Shown: positions 34,530 to 43,834 of the stretch, piece after piece
How the letters are laid out: each line of letters begins with the position of its first letter
Position numbering within the stretch: the first letter of the stretch is position 1
Translations under genes and position numbers: made by a program
The notes under the pieces: model-generated
What the model was told of the DNA's origin: nothing
The model's input: only the letters and a program-made list of their open reading frames with translations
Database searches by the model: none
Assembly (NCBI GenBank): GCA_002356435.2
Contig: AP018040.2
Span: 3,472,001-3,536,000, forward strand
Direction: 5' to 3'
Origin: Petrimonas sp. IBARAKI
Lineage (GTDB): Bacteria; Bacteroidota; Bacteroidia; Bacteroidales; Dysgonomonadaceae
Length of the DNA stretch: 64,000 nucleotides

Positions 34530-34537
34530 TACTTTTG
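34530..34537 (+). promoter_or_regulatory. -7 box of the DUF6242 lipoprotein gene
   Basis: TACTTTTG followed by transcription start near 34544. This rules out the ATG at 34535 and supports the ATG at 34577. No good -33 match at 19-21 bases. Confidence 0.5.
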
Positions 34538-34576
34538 CAGAACTTATACGTATTGTACAATATTTTTTTGAAACAA

Positions 34577-35932
34577 ATGACATTAAAATATCTCCACCAG
34601 ACTGCTTCTATACTATTATGGGTTCTGGTATTCTCTTCCTGTCTTAATTCATCGCAAAGCGATATCGAGTTGTCTCACGATGCTCAGATTTATTCGTTCA
34701 GCATGTCCTCCAAAAAAGACACAACCAGCGCACTTACGGGGACGAGGTTCACTATTGACCAGATTAACAACAAGATTTTCAACCGCGACTCTCTGCCTTA
34801 TCTTTTCCACGTAGACAGCGTCTACCTTAATATCGCCGGGAAATCAAGTTACACCCTTCCCAGGATTGTACTTAACCTGCAAGACAAGGACAGTTCTTAC
34901 CTATGGAACGGGAAAGACTCTGTCGCTTTTAAACGGTTAAAATCCATTGAAACAACTGCTGAAGACGGTAAAACGGTGAAGTTATACGAATTCAAGGCAA
35001 ACATTCATCAACAGGACCCCTACATTTTGAACTGGGTCAAAATCACTCAGAATCAACTTATTAATCCGGCCGAACAACAAAAAACCATTCTTCATGGCGG
35101 GAAATTTATCACTTACTACAAATCGGGGGCAATGATCAAGGCTTCCTCTTCTTTATCTTCAGATGGAAAGAACTGGACTCCGCTTACAGTCTCCGGGCTT
35201 CCGGTCACTGTAAAAACCAACACCATCTTCTCAACAACAAAAAACTCTGGATCAATCGCTTATGCCTTGAATACAGACAACAACATATATACATCAACAG
35301 ATGGATTGGTCTGGAGTAAAGTAACTTCCGATTATCCGGTTATCGCTATATACGGAAAACTACCTTCAGCGTCGGGAGAATTTGCGATACTTACCGCTGT
35401 TAATGATGCGGGGACACTTAAATTTGCTCTCACAAAGGATTTCACAACATTCACCGTGAAGAGTGCACTACCTTCCGACAACACATTACCAACTGTTGAT
35501 TTCTCGGCGGTAAGTTTAGAGAATCCCACAGTTTTCTCTGCCAAATACATCATTCTCTCCGGAGGAAAAGACAAGAACAATATCGTGAACAATAAGCTCT
35601 GGATTATCCAGGAATTAAACGGAGATATCACGCATCTCTCAGAGGTTTCGTCCATTTCCCTCCAGTTAAGTCGGTTGTTCCTTTACGATAACAAAGTATA
35701 TTTGATGACGTATGAAACAGGTAAAAACAAGTTATATTATTCAGAGAATTATGGGCTAAACTGGATTTCGGGGGGAACCAATCAAACGCTTCCCGACAAT
35801 TTCACAGGGAGAATGCACGCATCGGTAATTACCGATACCAATAATTTCATCTGGATTCTCGGCGGAGAATCCGGAGCCCAGGTACCCATCGTAGATGTTT
35901 GGAGAGGAAGGCTCAACAAGTTAGCGGAATAG
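34577..35932 (+). CDS. DUF6242-type lipoprotein
   Basis: A 451-residue lipoprotein; the signal sequence ends at a FSSC lipobox (acylated Cys near 22). The N-terminal 120 residues resemble a DUF6242 beta domain, and the rest reads as a beta-propeller with repeated WT.L..SGLP and Y.S.NYGLNW.SGG blades, including ILGGESG near the end. A surface or periplasmic binding role is likely, but no function is known. It precedes the DUF6089-uppS-bamA group and probably shares its transcript. Confidence 0.75.
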   Translation: MTLKYLHQTASILLWVLVFSSCLNSSQSDIELSHDAQIYSFSMSSKKDTTSALTGTRFTIDQINNKIFNRDSLPYLFHVDSVYLNIAGKSSYTLPRIVLNLQDKDSSYLWNGKDSVAFKRLKSIETTAEDGKTVKLYEFKANIHQQDPYILNWVKITQNQLINPAEQQKTILHGGKFITYYKSGAMIKASSSLSSDGKNWTPLTVSGLPVTVKTNTIFSTTKNSGSIAYALNTDNNIYTSTDGLVWSKVTSDYPVIAIYGKLPSASGEFAILTAVNDAGTLKFALTKDFTTFTVKSALPSDNTLPTVDFSAVSLENPTVFSAKYIILSGGKDKNNIVNNKLWIIQELNGDITHLSEVSSISLQLSRLFLYDNKVYLMTYETGKNKLYYSENYGLNWISGGTNQTLPDNFTGRMHASVITDTNNFIWILGGESGAQVPIVDVWRGRLNKLAE

Positions 35933-35981
35933 TTGAAAAACCGGGAATTAGAAGTTGGATAACCGGGGTATTAATTCGGCA

Positions 35982-36677
35982 ATGAAAAAAAGTGAATTTG
36001 TCTTTTTTCTGCTTTTGATCGCTGCAGTTTTTGACACCGACGAAGTTAAAGCGCAGGAATACAAGCACGAATCCGGCGGCATGTTGGGAATATCTTTCTA
36101 TTTGGGTGATGCCAACAAAACAAGACTCTATCTACATCCGGGATTTACGGGAGGCATTTTGTACCGGTACAACATTAATTTTCATTGGGCAGCAAAAGCA
36201 AACCTGCTTGCCGGTAAGGTATCGGGAAATACAAGAGATGCAAACAATGTTTTTCCGCTGACGCAACAGACATCGTTTAACAGGACATTTATCGATTGGG
36301 GCGGACAGATTGAATTCAACTTTCTGCCTTTCAGTGATAAGTTCACCTACAAGGATGCAAAGCCATATACCCCGTATGTTTTTGCCGGTGCCGGAGTAAC
36401 TTTTGCCACAGGTAGCAAGCCATTTTTCAATACAAATGTACCGGTAGGTATCGGTTTTAAATACAAGATAAAAGAAAGGCTAAACATCGGGCTCGAGTTT
36501 TCCGTACGGAAATTATTCGGAGACGGTTTCGATGCGGCGAAGAAAAATGCTGATTGGGGTTTAGATGCTCCTTACGGCATTAAAAGCAGTATTTTTAAAA
36601 ACCAGGACTGGTATTCACTTACAATGATCTTTCTGACCTGGGACTTCGGAATCAGACATGATCCGTGCTGTGAATGA
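35982..36677 (+). CDS. DUF6089-family outer-membrane beta-barrel protein
   Basis: A 231-residue exported protein with a signal peptide ending near VKAQ (residue 25). Strand-rich sequence (GGMLGISFYLGDAN, FTGGILYRYNINFHW, FVFAGAGVTFATG-like segment) matches Bacteroidales DUF6089 proteins, which are normally encoded just before uppS and bamA. A role in outer-membrane assembly is suggested by that position only. The longer reading from 35955 begins at an ATG outside the signal peptide and is less likely. Confidence 0.78.
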   Translation: MKKSEFVFFLLLIAAVFDTDEVKAQEYKHESGGMLGISFYLGDANKTRLYLHPGFTGGILYRYNINFHWAAKANLLAGKVSGNTRDANNVFPLTQQTSFNRTFIDWGGQIEFNFLPFSDKFTYKDAKPYTPYVFAGAGVTFATGSKPFFNTNVPVGIGFKYKIKERLNIGLEFSVRKLFGDGFDAAKKNADWGLDAPYGIKSSIFKNQDWYSLTMIFLTWDFGIRHDPCCE

Positions 36678-36701
36678 TCAACAGAGAATTTAAAAAAACA
36701 T

Positions 36702-37454
36702 ATGTCATTACTTGACAAGATTGATAAGGAGAATATTCCGCAACACGTTGCCATCATTATGGATGGCAATGGCAGGTGGGCTAAAGCCAGAGGTTTGGAC
36801 AGGACCGAAGGACACAAAGAAGGCGCTTTATCCGTACGAAAAGTGGTGAAAGCAGCTGCGAAAGCAAAGGTGAAGTTTCTTACCTTGTACGCTTTTTCTA
36901 CCGAGAACTGGCTTAGACCTGAAGAAGAAATACATACATTGATGGAGTTGATGGTGTACACCATTGCCAACGAAACAGACAACTTGGTCAAAAACGGAAT
37001 CCGCTTACAGTGCATTGGAAATATTCAACGGCTGCCGGAAAATACCCGAAAAGCGCTGAATCGCTGTATCGAACAAACGTCCTCTGGAGAAGACCTGACC
37101 TTGGTATTGGCCTTGAGTTATTCATCGCGATGGGAACTGGCCAATGCGGCAAAAGCTATTGCTTCCAGCGTCAAAAACGGAGAGTTGGATGAAAGTTCCA
37201 TTACCGAGGAGACCATTAATGAACACCTGGCTACAAAAGGTATGCCCGAACTTGATTTACTCATCAGAACCGGAGGGGATATTCGTATCAGTAACTTTCT
37301 GTTGTGGCAGGCAGCCTACTCCGAGTTATATTTTACCGGCGTTTTCTGGCCCGACTTCGATGAAGAATGCTTTTATGAAGCCATCCTCGATTTCCAGAAG
37401 AAAGAAAGGCGCTTTGGAAAAACCAGTGAACAATTAGAAAAGGAAAACCAATAA
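36702..37454 (+). CDS. uppS: Isoprenyl transferase (undecaprenyl diphosphate synthase)
   Basis: A 250-residue cis-prenyltransferase that builds the C55 lipid carrier for peptidoglycan and O-antigen synthesis. The catalytic Asp is D21 in IIMDGNGRWAK; YAFSTENW, and the C-terminal RTGGDIRISNFLLWQ and EL.F...FWPDF motifs are intact. It lies 24 bases after the DUF6089 gene and 58 before bamA, a conserved Bacteroidales envelope cluster. Confidence 0.96.
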   Translation: MSLLDKIDKENIPQHVAIIMDGNGRWAKARGLDRTEGHKEGALSVRKVVKAAAKAKVKFLTLYAFSTENWLRPEEEIHTLMELMVYTIANETDNLVKNGIRLQCIGNIQRLPENTRKALNRCIEQTSSGEDLTLVLALSYSSRWELANAAKAIASSVKNGELDESSITEETINEHLATKGMPELDLLIRTGGDIRISNFLLWQAAYSELYFTGVFWPDFDEECFYEAILDFQKKERRFGKTSEQLEKENQ

Positions 37455-37512
37455 ATTTCGATATACAGTACTGAAAAGCTGAACAGTTGAAGCGAAAGAA
37501 AAAAAAATCACA

Positions 37513-40212
37513 ATGTTGAAGAAAACATTCCATTTAGTTATACTCTTAATCCTGTTTTCCCAGGTGAGGTCGTTTGGACAAATAACCACCAACGATACTG
37601 TTAAAACTGCACCTGCTGAAGATGTTCCCGTGGTGAACTACACGGCAACACCCAAAAAATACATTATTGCCGGTATTGATGTTACCGGCATTGAAGGAAC
37701 GATGTATGAAGCACAACCTTTTGTATTGGTCAGTTTTTCCGGATTGGCAAAAGGACAGGAAATTCAGATTCCCGGAGAAGAAATCACCAATGCCATACAA
37801 CGGTTTTGGAAACAAGGCCTGTTCTCCGATATTAAAATCCTGCAAACCAAAATTGAGGGCGACAGCACCTGGCTCGAGATCAAACTGACAGACAGGCCAC
37901 GTGTATCAGATATCCGGTATATCGGCATGAAAAAAAGCGAACGCGACGATATCGAGAAAAAGATTTCCGTGGTCAAGGGAAACCAGATTACTCCGAACCA
38001 GATAAACAGTGCAAAAACCATCATAGAAAAATACTTCGATGAGAAAGGATTTGGAGAAGCAGTCATCTCCATTATGCAACGCCCCGATGCAAGCGCAAAA
38101 AATCAGGTCATTCTCGATATCGAAGTGGATAAAAAAGAAAAAATAAAGGTCAATAGAATCAACATAGAGGGTAATGAATCCATCTCGGATCGCACGCTTA
38201 AATGGGCGATGAAAAAGACAAACGAGAAAGGCAATATTCTACACCTGTTCCGTACGAAGAAGTTTGTAGAAGACCTCTACAAAGAAGACAAGAAAAACTT
38301 CATCAACAAATACCACGAGTTCGGCTACCGCGATGCTGAAATAATCCGCGACTCCGTCTATAAGAACGATGAAAAAACAGTCAACATTGATATTGTGGTA
38401 GAGGAAGGCCCTAAATATCACGTACGCTCCATCAACTGGGTGGGAAACACGCAATACAACTCCATCGATCTGGGCAGAATGTTAAACATGAATCCAGGCG
38501 ATGTCTATAACCAGAAAAAATTGCAGGAAAGGCTGACTACCGACGATGATGCAGCCATCAACCTGTATCAAAACAACGGTTACCTGTTTTCGGGCATTGA
38601 CCCGATTGAAATAAACATAGAAAACGATTCCGTGGATCTGGAACTTCGGGTTACCGAAGGGCCCAAGGCAACGATCAAGAAAGTAATCATTCAGGGGAAC
38701 GATCGCCTTTACGAAGATGTCATCCGCCGTGAATTACGTACTAAACCGGGAGCCGTTTTCAGCAAAGAGGACCTTATCCGCTCGGTACGTGAGATAGCTC
38801 AGACCGGACATTTCGACCCCGAAAACCTGCAGCCGGGCGTAAATCCAAATCCAGAAGACGGCACTGTAGACCTTACCTACCCGCTGACCTCCAAAGGAAA
38901 CGACCAGATTGAATTTTCTGCCGGATGGGGTGTTACCGGATTGGTGGGTAAGCTGAGCCTGAAACTCAACAATTTCTCGTTGAAAAACCTGATTAACCGG
39001 GAGAACTACAGGGGCATTATCCCCCAGGGTGAAGGACAAACGCTTATTCTTAGTGCACAGACCAACGGACGTTATTACCAGTCCTACCAATTTTCGTTTA
39101 TCGAACCCTGGTTTGGAGGCAAACGTCCCAACAACTTCTCGCTAAGCGCCTATTATTCAAGATATACCGGGTTAAACTCCGATTATTATACTCAGATGAA
39201 TCCCTATATGTACGGTGGGGGATATGGAGGATACGGCGGTTACGGCGGATATAGTCCTTACGGATATGGCGGGTATAGCCCGTACGGATACGGAGGATAT
39301 GGCGGTTACGGCGGTTACGGTTATCAGGATATGATGGAATATTCATACGACCCCAACCAAGTATTCGAAATGATTGGCGCATCCATCGGCTACGGGAAAA
39401 GGCTGGAGTGGCCCGATGATTACTTTCAGGTCATGGCTGAACTGGGATATCAACGTTACAACCTCAAAAACTGGTCGTGGCAACAGTTCCCATTCCAGAC
39501 AGGTTCAAGTAACAGCGTCACGTTCGGTATAACGTTGCAAAGAAACTCCATCGACAATCCCATCTATACACGCCTGGGATCGCAGTTTACATTGAGCGTA
39601 AGCGCAACACCTCCGTTCTCGCTCTTCAACAACACCGACTATTCCAAAATGGCATACTCCGATCCCGCAAAATACACTTGGAACGAGTACCACAAATGGA
39701 AACTGAAAATAAGGACGTACACCCCCCTGGCTCCGCTTACTGTAAAAAGAACTCCGGTAGTGGCAACCCGGGCAGAATTCGGAATTTTAGGACACTACAA
39801 TAAAAATAAACTGACCCCTTTCGAAACGTTTGACGTAGGTGGTGACGGAATGAGCGGATACTCCTCTTCTTTTGCAACGGAAAATATTGCTTTGCGCGGT
39901 TATGACAACAACTCCATCGCACAGCAGGGGCGCGCTTATACCCGCTTGGGGCTGGAACTCCGTTACCCGTTAATACTTGAACCTAACTCAACCATTTATG
40001 CAGTAGGGTTCCTGGAAGCAGGGAATGCATGGCATAACCTGAAAGACTTTAATCCTTTTGACCTGAAACGCTCTGCCGGTGTTGGCGCCCGTATCTTCCT
40101 GCCCATGATCGGGTTGATGGGGATAGACTGGGCGTATGGATTCGATCCTATCCGGGGAAGCCGGTCGAACAGCGGAAGCCAGTTTCACTTTATCATCGGA
40201 CAGGAATTTTAA
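37513..40212 (+). CDS. bamA: Outer-membrane protein assembly factor BamA
   Basis: An 899-residue Omp85 protein with a signal peptide (to about 22), five POTRA domains (roughly 45-430) and a C-terminal 16-strand barrel. It inserts barrel proteins into the outer membrane. POTRA starts such as VNRINIEGNESISDRTLKWAM and IKKVIIQGNDRLYEDVIRREL are clear; the lid-lock motif is ALRGYDNNS, equivalent to VRGF. The C-terminus FHFIIGQEF is aromatic. An extracellular region near residues 567-605 is replaced by a Gly/Tyr-rich repeat (39211-39325). The Skp genes follow directly. Confidence 0.95.
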   Translation: MLKKTFHLVILLILFSQVRSFGQITTNDTVKTAPAEDVPVVNYTATPKKYIIAGIDVTGIEGTMYEAQPFVLVSFSGLAKGQEIQIPGEEITNAIQRFWKQGLFSDIKILQTKIEGDSTWLEIKLTDRPRVSDIRYIGMKKSERDDIEKKISVVKGNQITPNQINSAKTIIEKYFDEKGFGEAVISIMQRPDASAKNQVILDIEVDKKEKIKVNRINIEGNESISDRTLKWAMKKTNEKGNILHLFRTKKFVEDLYKEDKKNFINKYHEFGYRDAEIIRDSVYKNDEKTVNIDIVVEEGPKYHVRSINWVGNTQYNSIDLGRMLNMNPGDVYNQKKLQERLTTDDDAAINLYQNNGYLFSGIDPIEINIENDSVDLELRVTEGPKATIKKVIIQGNDRLYEDVIRRELRTKPGAVFSKEDLIRSVREIAQTGHFDPENLQPGVNPNPEDGTVDLTYPLTSKGNDQIEFSAGWGVTGLVGKLSLKLNNFSLKNLINRENYRGIIPQGEGQTLILSAQTNGRYYQSYQFSFIEPWFGGKRPNNFSLSAYYSRYTGLNSDYYTQMNPYMYGGGYGGYGGYGGYSPYGYGGYSPYGYGGYGGYGGYGYQDMMEYSYDPNQVFEMIGASIGYGKRLEWPDDYFQVMAELGYQRYNLKNWSWQQFPFQTGSSNSVTFGITLQRNSIDNPIYTRLGSQFTLSVSATPPFSLFNNTDYSKMAYSDPAKYTWNEYHKWKLKIRTYTPLAPLTVKRTPVVATRAEFGILGHYNKNKLTPFETFDVGGDGMSGYSSSFATENIALRGYDNNSIAQQGRAYTRLGLELRYPLILEPNSTIYAVGFLEAGNAWHNLKDFNPFDLKRSAGVGARIFLPMIGLMGIDWAYGFDPIRGSRSNSGSQFHFIIGQEF
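39211..39325 (+). repeat. Gly/Tyr-rich repeat inside bamA
   Basis: About 38 codons made of GGY and SPYGYGGY units, including two tandem copies of YGYGGYSPYGYGGY-like sequence. It lies within the barrel domain between FSLSAYYSRYTGL and MMEYSYDPNQVF, so it probably forms an extracellular loop. The DNA repeats TAYGGNGGNTAY with synonymous variation, arguing that the protein sequence is maintained. Confidence 0.9.
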
Positions 40213-40299
40213 TTTAACAAAATTTATTCCTGCCGGTATAAACGAAATGCATTTTTTGTTGTCTTTACATTCACTGAACAATTAAAACGACTAACGAAT

Positions 40300-40812
40300 A
40301 TGAAAAAGACTTTATTTTTAGTTGGCTTCTTCTTAGCCCTGACAATCGGAAGTACTTACGCACAAAAATTTGCTTTCATTGATATGGAGTATATTCTCGG
40401 GAAAATCCCGGCTTACGAAAACGGCAACAAGCAGCTCGAAAATGTATCAAAGCAATGGCAGAGCGAAGTGGATAAAGCAGCCCAGGAAGTAGAAGCCATG
40501 TACAAAAAATATCAGGCAGACCTGGTTTTTCTGGCTGGTGAGGAGAAAACGAAACGCGAGAACGAAATAGTTGCCAAGGAAAACGAAATCAACACGCTAC
40601 GCAACAAATATTTCGGGCAGCAGGGTGAATTGTTCAAACGCCGCGAAGCGATAATGAAACCTATCCAGGATGATATTTACAATGCTGTAAAGGAGATTGC
40701 CGCGGTCAACTCTTACCAGGCAGTTGTCGACAGAGCTTCGGCCACATCCATCATATTTGCATCGCCGGACATTGATATCAGTGATCAAGTTTTATCTCGA
40801 TTAGGATATTAA
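40300..40812 (+). CDS. OmpH/Skp-family periplasmic chaperone (first copy)
   Basis: A 170-residue periplasmic chaperone with a signal peptide ending near TYAQ (residue 22), FAFIDMEYILGKIPAY, and a long coiled coil (about 45-115) forming the Skp tentacle. It holds unfolded outer-membrane proteins for BamA, its upstream neighbour. The C-terminal half carries VDRASATSIIFASPDIDISDQVL, which is the usual strand that trimerises. Confidence 0.9.
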   Translation: MKKTLFLVGFFLALTIGSTYAQKFAFIDMEYILGKIPAYENGNKQLENVSKQWQSEVDKAAQEVEAMYKKYQADLVFLAGEEKTKRENEIVAKENEINTLRNKYFGQQGELFKRREAIMKPIQDDIYNAVKEIAAVNSYQAVVDRASATSIIFASPDIDISDQVLSRLGY

Positions 40813-40827
40813 TAACCAAATATTTAT

Positions 40828-40835
40828 TATCTTTG
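40828..40835 (+). promoter_or_regulatory. -7 box of the second ompH
   Basis: TATCTTTG in the 108-base gap between the two ompH genes, 85 bases before the second start. It suggests the second chaperone gene has its own promoter. Confidence 0.5.
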
Positions 40836-40920
40836 CGACGCAAAAACAGAAACTGACCAAGGCTAAACCGACATTAATTCAGTCTAAACGAAAAAAATAA
40901 TAAAATTCAATACATTAATC

Positions 40921-41430
40921 ATGACTAAAAAATTAATCATCTTATTGCTCGCGATTACCCCTATCGCTGCCTTTGCACAAAACGCAAAACTAGCACACAT
41001 AAACACTTCCGAGCTTTTTAACCAAATGCCTGAAATCCCGGGCATCGAGACTCAGTTGAACACCAAACAGGAAGAGATTTCTAAAAACGGCCAGGCACTG
41101 GTTGACGAATTCAATAAAAAAGCAGAAGAATTCCAGAAATTGGCACCCACTTCATCCGAGACCGTTAAAGCCGATCAACAGAAACAGTTGGATCAGATTA
41201 ATGAAAGGTATCAAATGTTTTTGCAAAACAGCCAACGGGAAATGGAAGAGTTACGCCAGAAGCTGCTGGCTCCGGTTCAACAAAAGATTGCTACCGCCAT
41301 TAAAGCAGTGGGTGATGAAAAAGGATACACCTATATTTTTGACCTGGCAGCTGGAAACCCGGTTTACTTCAATGCTACAAACGCAGAGGATGCCACTCCT
41401 TTGGTTAAAACCAAACTGGGTATCAAATAA
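40921..41430 (+). CDS. OmpH/Skp-family periplasmic chaperone (second copy)
   Basis: A 169-residue Skp-like protein with a signal peptide ending at AFAQ (about 20), LAHINTSELFNQMPEI, a long charged coiled coil (about 45-115) and a C-terminal GYTYIFDLAAGNPVYF strand. It parallels the first copy but is clearly diverged in sequence. Two adjacent Skp homologues are common in this order. A separate -7 box and the strong terminator that follows suggest independent expression. Confidence 0.9.
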   Translation: MTKKLIILLLAITPIAAFAQNAKLAHINTSELFNQMPEIPGIETQLNTKQEEISKNGQALVDEFNKKAEEFQKLAPTSSETVKADQQKQLDQINERYQMFLQNSQREMEELRQKLLAPVQQKIATAIKAVGDEKGYTYIFDLAAGNPVYFNATNAEDATPLVKTKLGIK

Positions 41431-41444
41431 TTATCTTTCGCAGA

Positions 41445-41485
41445 GGCATAAAAAAACTCCCGAAATTCGGGAGTTTTTTTATGCC
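41445..41485. terminator. Bidirectional terminator between ompH and the coiled-coil gene
   Basis: A perfect 20-base inverted repeat (arms 41445-41464 and 41466-41485 around one central base; in practice a three-base loop). The GC core ACTCCCGAA/TTCGGGAGT is flanked by seven A and seven T, so both strands get a U tract. Its last base is the first base of the minus-strand gene's stop codon. Confidence 0.92.
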
Positions 41486-41841
41486 TAGTCCTCTTTAGCA
41501 CCCGTTTCCGTATCCTGTGCCATACCTGAAGCTGTGTCAGTCTCTTTTTTGAAAGCTTGTTTAACCCGCTCAAAATCCTCTTTCCACGCTTCCCCTACTT
41601 TAGAAAAGAAGTTGGAGGCACTTTCTCTAACTACATCCCATTTATTTTCAGCAATATCATCAAACTTTCCCAACTTTTCCGACAGTTCATCTTTCAAGCT
41701 TTTCAATTTTTCTATTTGCTCGGCATATTCTTCTTTGGCGTCTTCGGTAATGTTGCTGACGCCTTGCTTCATTTCTTCAATTTTCGCATCGAGCTGATCC
41801 AATATCTCCTGCGTCTTTTGCTTAAACTCCTGTTTGTTCAT
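41485..41841 (-). CDS. Short charged coiled-coil protein
   Basis: A 118-residue highly charged helical protein with no signal peptide or membrane segment. Heptad-like spacing runs from MNKQEFKQKTQEILDQLD through about residue 70; a middle phrase NKWDVVRESASNFFSKVGEAWKEDF looks amphipathic and may touch membranes. It resembles general-stress or apolipoprotein-like helical proteins, but I make no assignment. The ATG at 41841 was preferred to the upstream reading at 41901. It converges with the second ompH. Confidence 0.65.
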   Translation of the reverse strand: MNKQEFKQKTQEILDQLDAKIEEMKQGVSNITEDAKEEYAEQIEKLKSLKDELSEKLGKFDDIAENKWDVVRESASNFFSKVGEAWKEDFERVKQAFKKETDTASGMAQDTETGAKED

Positions 41842-41929
41842 ACGATATTTTTTTAAAAAGTTTTCTGACATTAAAACAGATATCGCCCTAATTAAGTTCA
41901 AAACGATAAATTAAAAGCAAAAAAAACCT

Positions 41930-41937
41930 TATCTTTG
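41930..41937 (+). promoter_or_regulatory. -7 box upstream of adk-obgE-pgeF
   Basis: TATCTTTG, 171 bases before the adk ATG. The long AT-rich leader it implies shows no obvious structure. A weaker TATCTTTA lies at about 42063-42070, nearer the gene. Confidence 0.5.
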
Positions 41938-42108
41938 TAATCATTAAAGTAATTCAATAGATATTCAATTGTAATTTGATTGTAACGATGAAATTTTCAA
42001 CGCTACAACAAATATCAATTAAATAATACGAAACAAATCATCGTTGGATATCTGTTAGTTATATCTTTATATGGATTATTACACAAACTTATCTCATAGA
42101 TAATTTTT

Positions 42109-42687
42109 ATGTTAAACATCGTGATTTTTGGCGCTCCCGGTTCTGGAAAAGGAACACAAAGTGATTTATTGATTAAAAAATACGGACTGAAGCACGTATC
42201 AACGGGAGATATATTGAGATTTGAAATAAAGGCTGGCTCAGCGTTAGGCAAAATAGCAGATCAATATATTTCGAAAGGACATTTGGTTCCCGACGAGATT
42301 ATGATCGAAATGCTGGAAGATCTGATCCGGAAAAACCTGGATAAAAAAGGATTTATTTTCGATGGATTTCCCCGTACACTTCCGCAAGGAGAAGCCTTGG
42401 ACAACAAAATGAAGAAAAACGGTTTGGACATCACCTCTGTACTAAGCCTGGAGGTTAAGGACGAAGAACTGATTGACAGGCTGCTGAAACGCGGGCAACT
42501 ATCGGGTCGCTCCGATGACAACGGGCATACCATCAAATCGAGGCTCAACGTATACCACCAGCAAACAGAACCGTTGAAAGAGTATTATGCCGGACAGAAC
42601 AAATTAGTATGCATACCCGGTGAGGGAGCTATCGAGGAGATCTTTAATTCGATAGTAGAAGTGGTTGATAATCTTACTGGCAGATAA
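42109..42687 (+). CDS. adk: Adenylate kinase
   Basis: A 192-residue cytosolic kinase balancing ATP, ADP and AMP. The P-loop is [10 protein letters not shown] (8-17), the AMP-binding region [10 protein letters not shown] and FDGFPRT are present, and the LID is the short form ([11 protein letters not shown]) without zinc cysteines. Its stop is one base from the obgE ATG, so these are translated in tandem. Confidence 0.96.
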   Translation: MLNIVIFGAPGSGKGTQSDLLIKKYGLKHVSTGDILRFEIKAGSALGKIADQYISKGHLVPDEIMIEMLEDLIRKNLDKKGFIFDGFPRTLPQGEALDNKMKKNGLDITSVLSLEVKDEELIDRLLKRGQLSGRSDDNGHTIKSRLNVYHQQTEPLKEYYAGQNKLVCIPGEGAIEEIFNSIVEVVDNLTGR

Positions 42688-42688
42688 A

Positions 42689-43831
42689 ATGGCTGAAACA
42701 AATTTTGTTGATTATGTAAAAATCTTTTGCAGATCGGGAAAGGGAGGACGAGGGTCAACCCATTTCAGAAGAGAAAAATATATCCCAAAGGGCGGGCCTG
42801 ACGGTGGAAACGGTGGCGATGGAGGACATATAATCTTACGCGGCAACAGAAACTACTGGACACTGCTCCATTTGAAATTCCAACGGCATATCTTTGCCGG
42901 ACATGGTGAAAGCGGCTCAAGACGTAACAGCTCTGGCAAGAGAGGCGACAGCAAAATCATTGAAGTTCCGTGCGGAACTGTGGCCTATGACGCTCATACA
43001 GGCGAATACCTGTGCGACATTACCGACGATGGACAAGAAATAGTTTTGCTCAAGGGTGGACGTGGAGGATTGGGAAACACGAACTTCAAATCGGCAACCA
43101 ACCAGGCACCGCGTTATTCCCAACCGGGAGAGCCTTACGAAGAGAAATGGATTATTCTTGAATTGAAATTGCTCGCCGACGTGGGATTGGTTGGCTTTCC
43201 TAACGCCGGAAAATCAACACTCCTGTCCGTGGTGTCTGCAGCGAAGCCAAAGATTGGTAATTATCCATTCACCACATTGGAACCCAATTTGGGGATAGTA
43301 AGTTATCGCGAAGGAAAATCGTTCGTGATGGCGGATATTCCAGGCATCATAGAAGGAGCCAGCGAAGGGAAAGGACTCGGTCTGCGATTTTTACGCCATA
43401 TTGAGAGGAACTCGCTACTTTTGTTTGTGGTACCTGCCGATGCCGAAAATATTCACGAAGAATACAACATTCTGTTGAACGAACTCACCAAATATAATCC
43501 CGAGTTGCTAGACAAACATCGTGTTCTCGCAATCTCTAAAGCAGATATGCTGGACGACGAATTAATACACGAGATTTCCTATGACTTACCGAAAATTCCC
43601 TATGTTTTCATATCGTCCATCACCGGATACGGAATCCCTGCGTTAAAGGATATTCTCTGGAGGGAATTAAATTCAGAAGAGACCATCCACGTTTCCACAT
43701 CGAGGGAGTCGCTTGTTCACAGACGCCTGGACGTTCAATCCCTGGAGTTTGAACCCGAAGAAGAAATTGAAGAGGATTTGGACGATGAATACGGGGAGGA
43801 AGAAGAAAATTATTACGAAGAGGATTTTTAA
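42689..43831 (+). CDS. obgE: GTPase ObgE/CgtA
   Basis: A 380-residue ribosome-associated GTPase acting in 50S assembly and stress response. The glycine-rich Obg fold ([20 protein letters not shown], then GGNGGDGGH) is followed by the G domain: G1 [10 protein letters not shown]3 [10 protein letters not shown]4 SKAD. The C-terminus is a very acidic tail ([20 protein letters not shown]). The ATG at 42689 fits the family N-terminus [10 protein letters not shown]; an upstream in-frame start would overlap adk. Confidence 0.96.
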   Translation: MAETNFVDYVKIFCRSGKGGRGSTHFRREKYIPKGGPDGGNGGDGGHIILRGNRNYWTLLHLKFQRHIFAGHGESGSRRNSSGKRGDSKIIEVPCGTVAYDAHTGEYLCDITDDGQEIVLLKGGRGGLGNTNFKSATNQAPRYSQPGEPYEEKWIILELKLLADVGLVGFPNAGKSTLLSVVSAAKPKIGNYPFTTLEPNLGIVSYREGKSFVMADIPGIIEGASEGKGLGLRFLRHIERNSLLLFVVPADAENIHEEYNILLNELTKYNPELLDKHRVLAISKADMLDDELIHEISYDLPKIPYVFISSITGYGIPALKDILWRELNSEETIHVSTSRESLVHRRLDVQSLEFEPEEEIEEDLDDEYGEEEENYYEEDF

Positions 43832-43834
43832 ATT

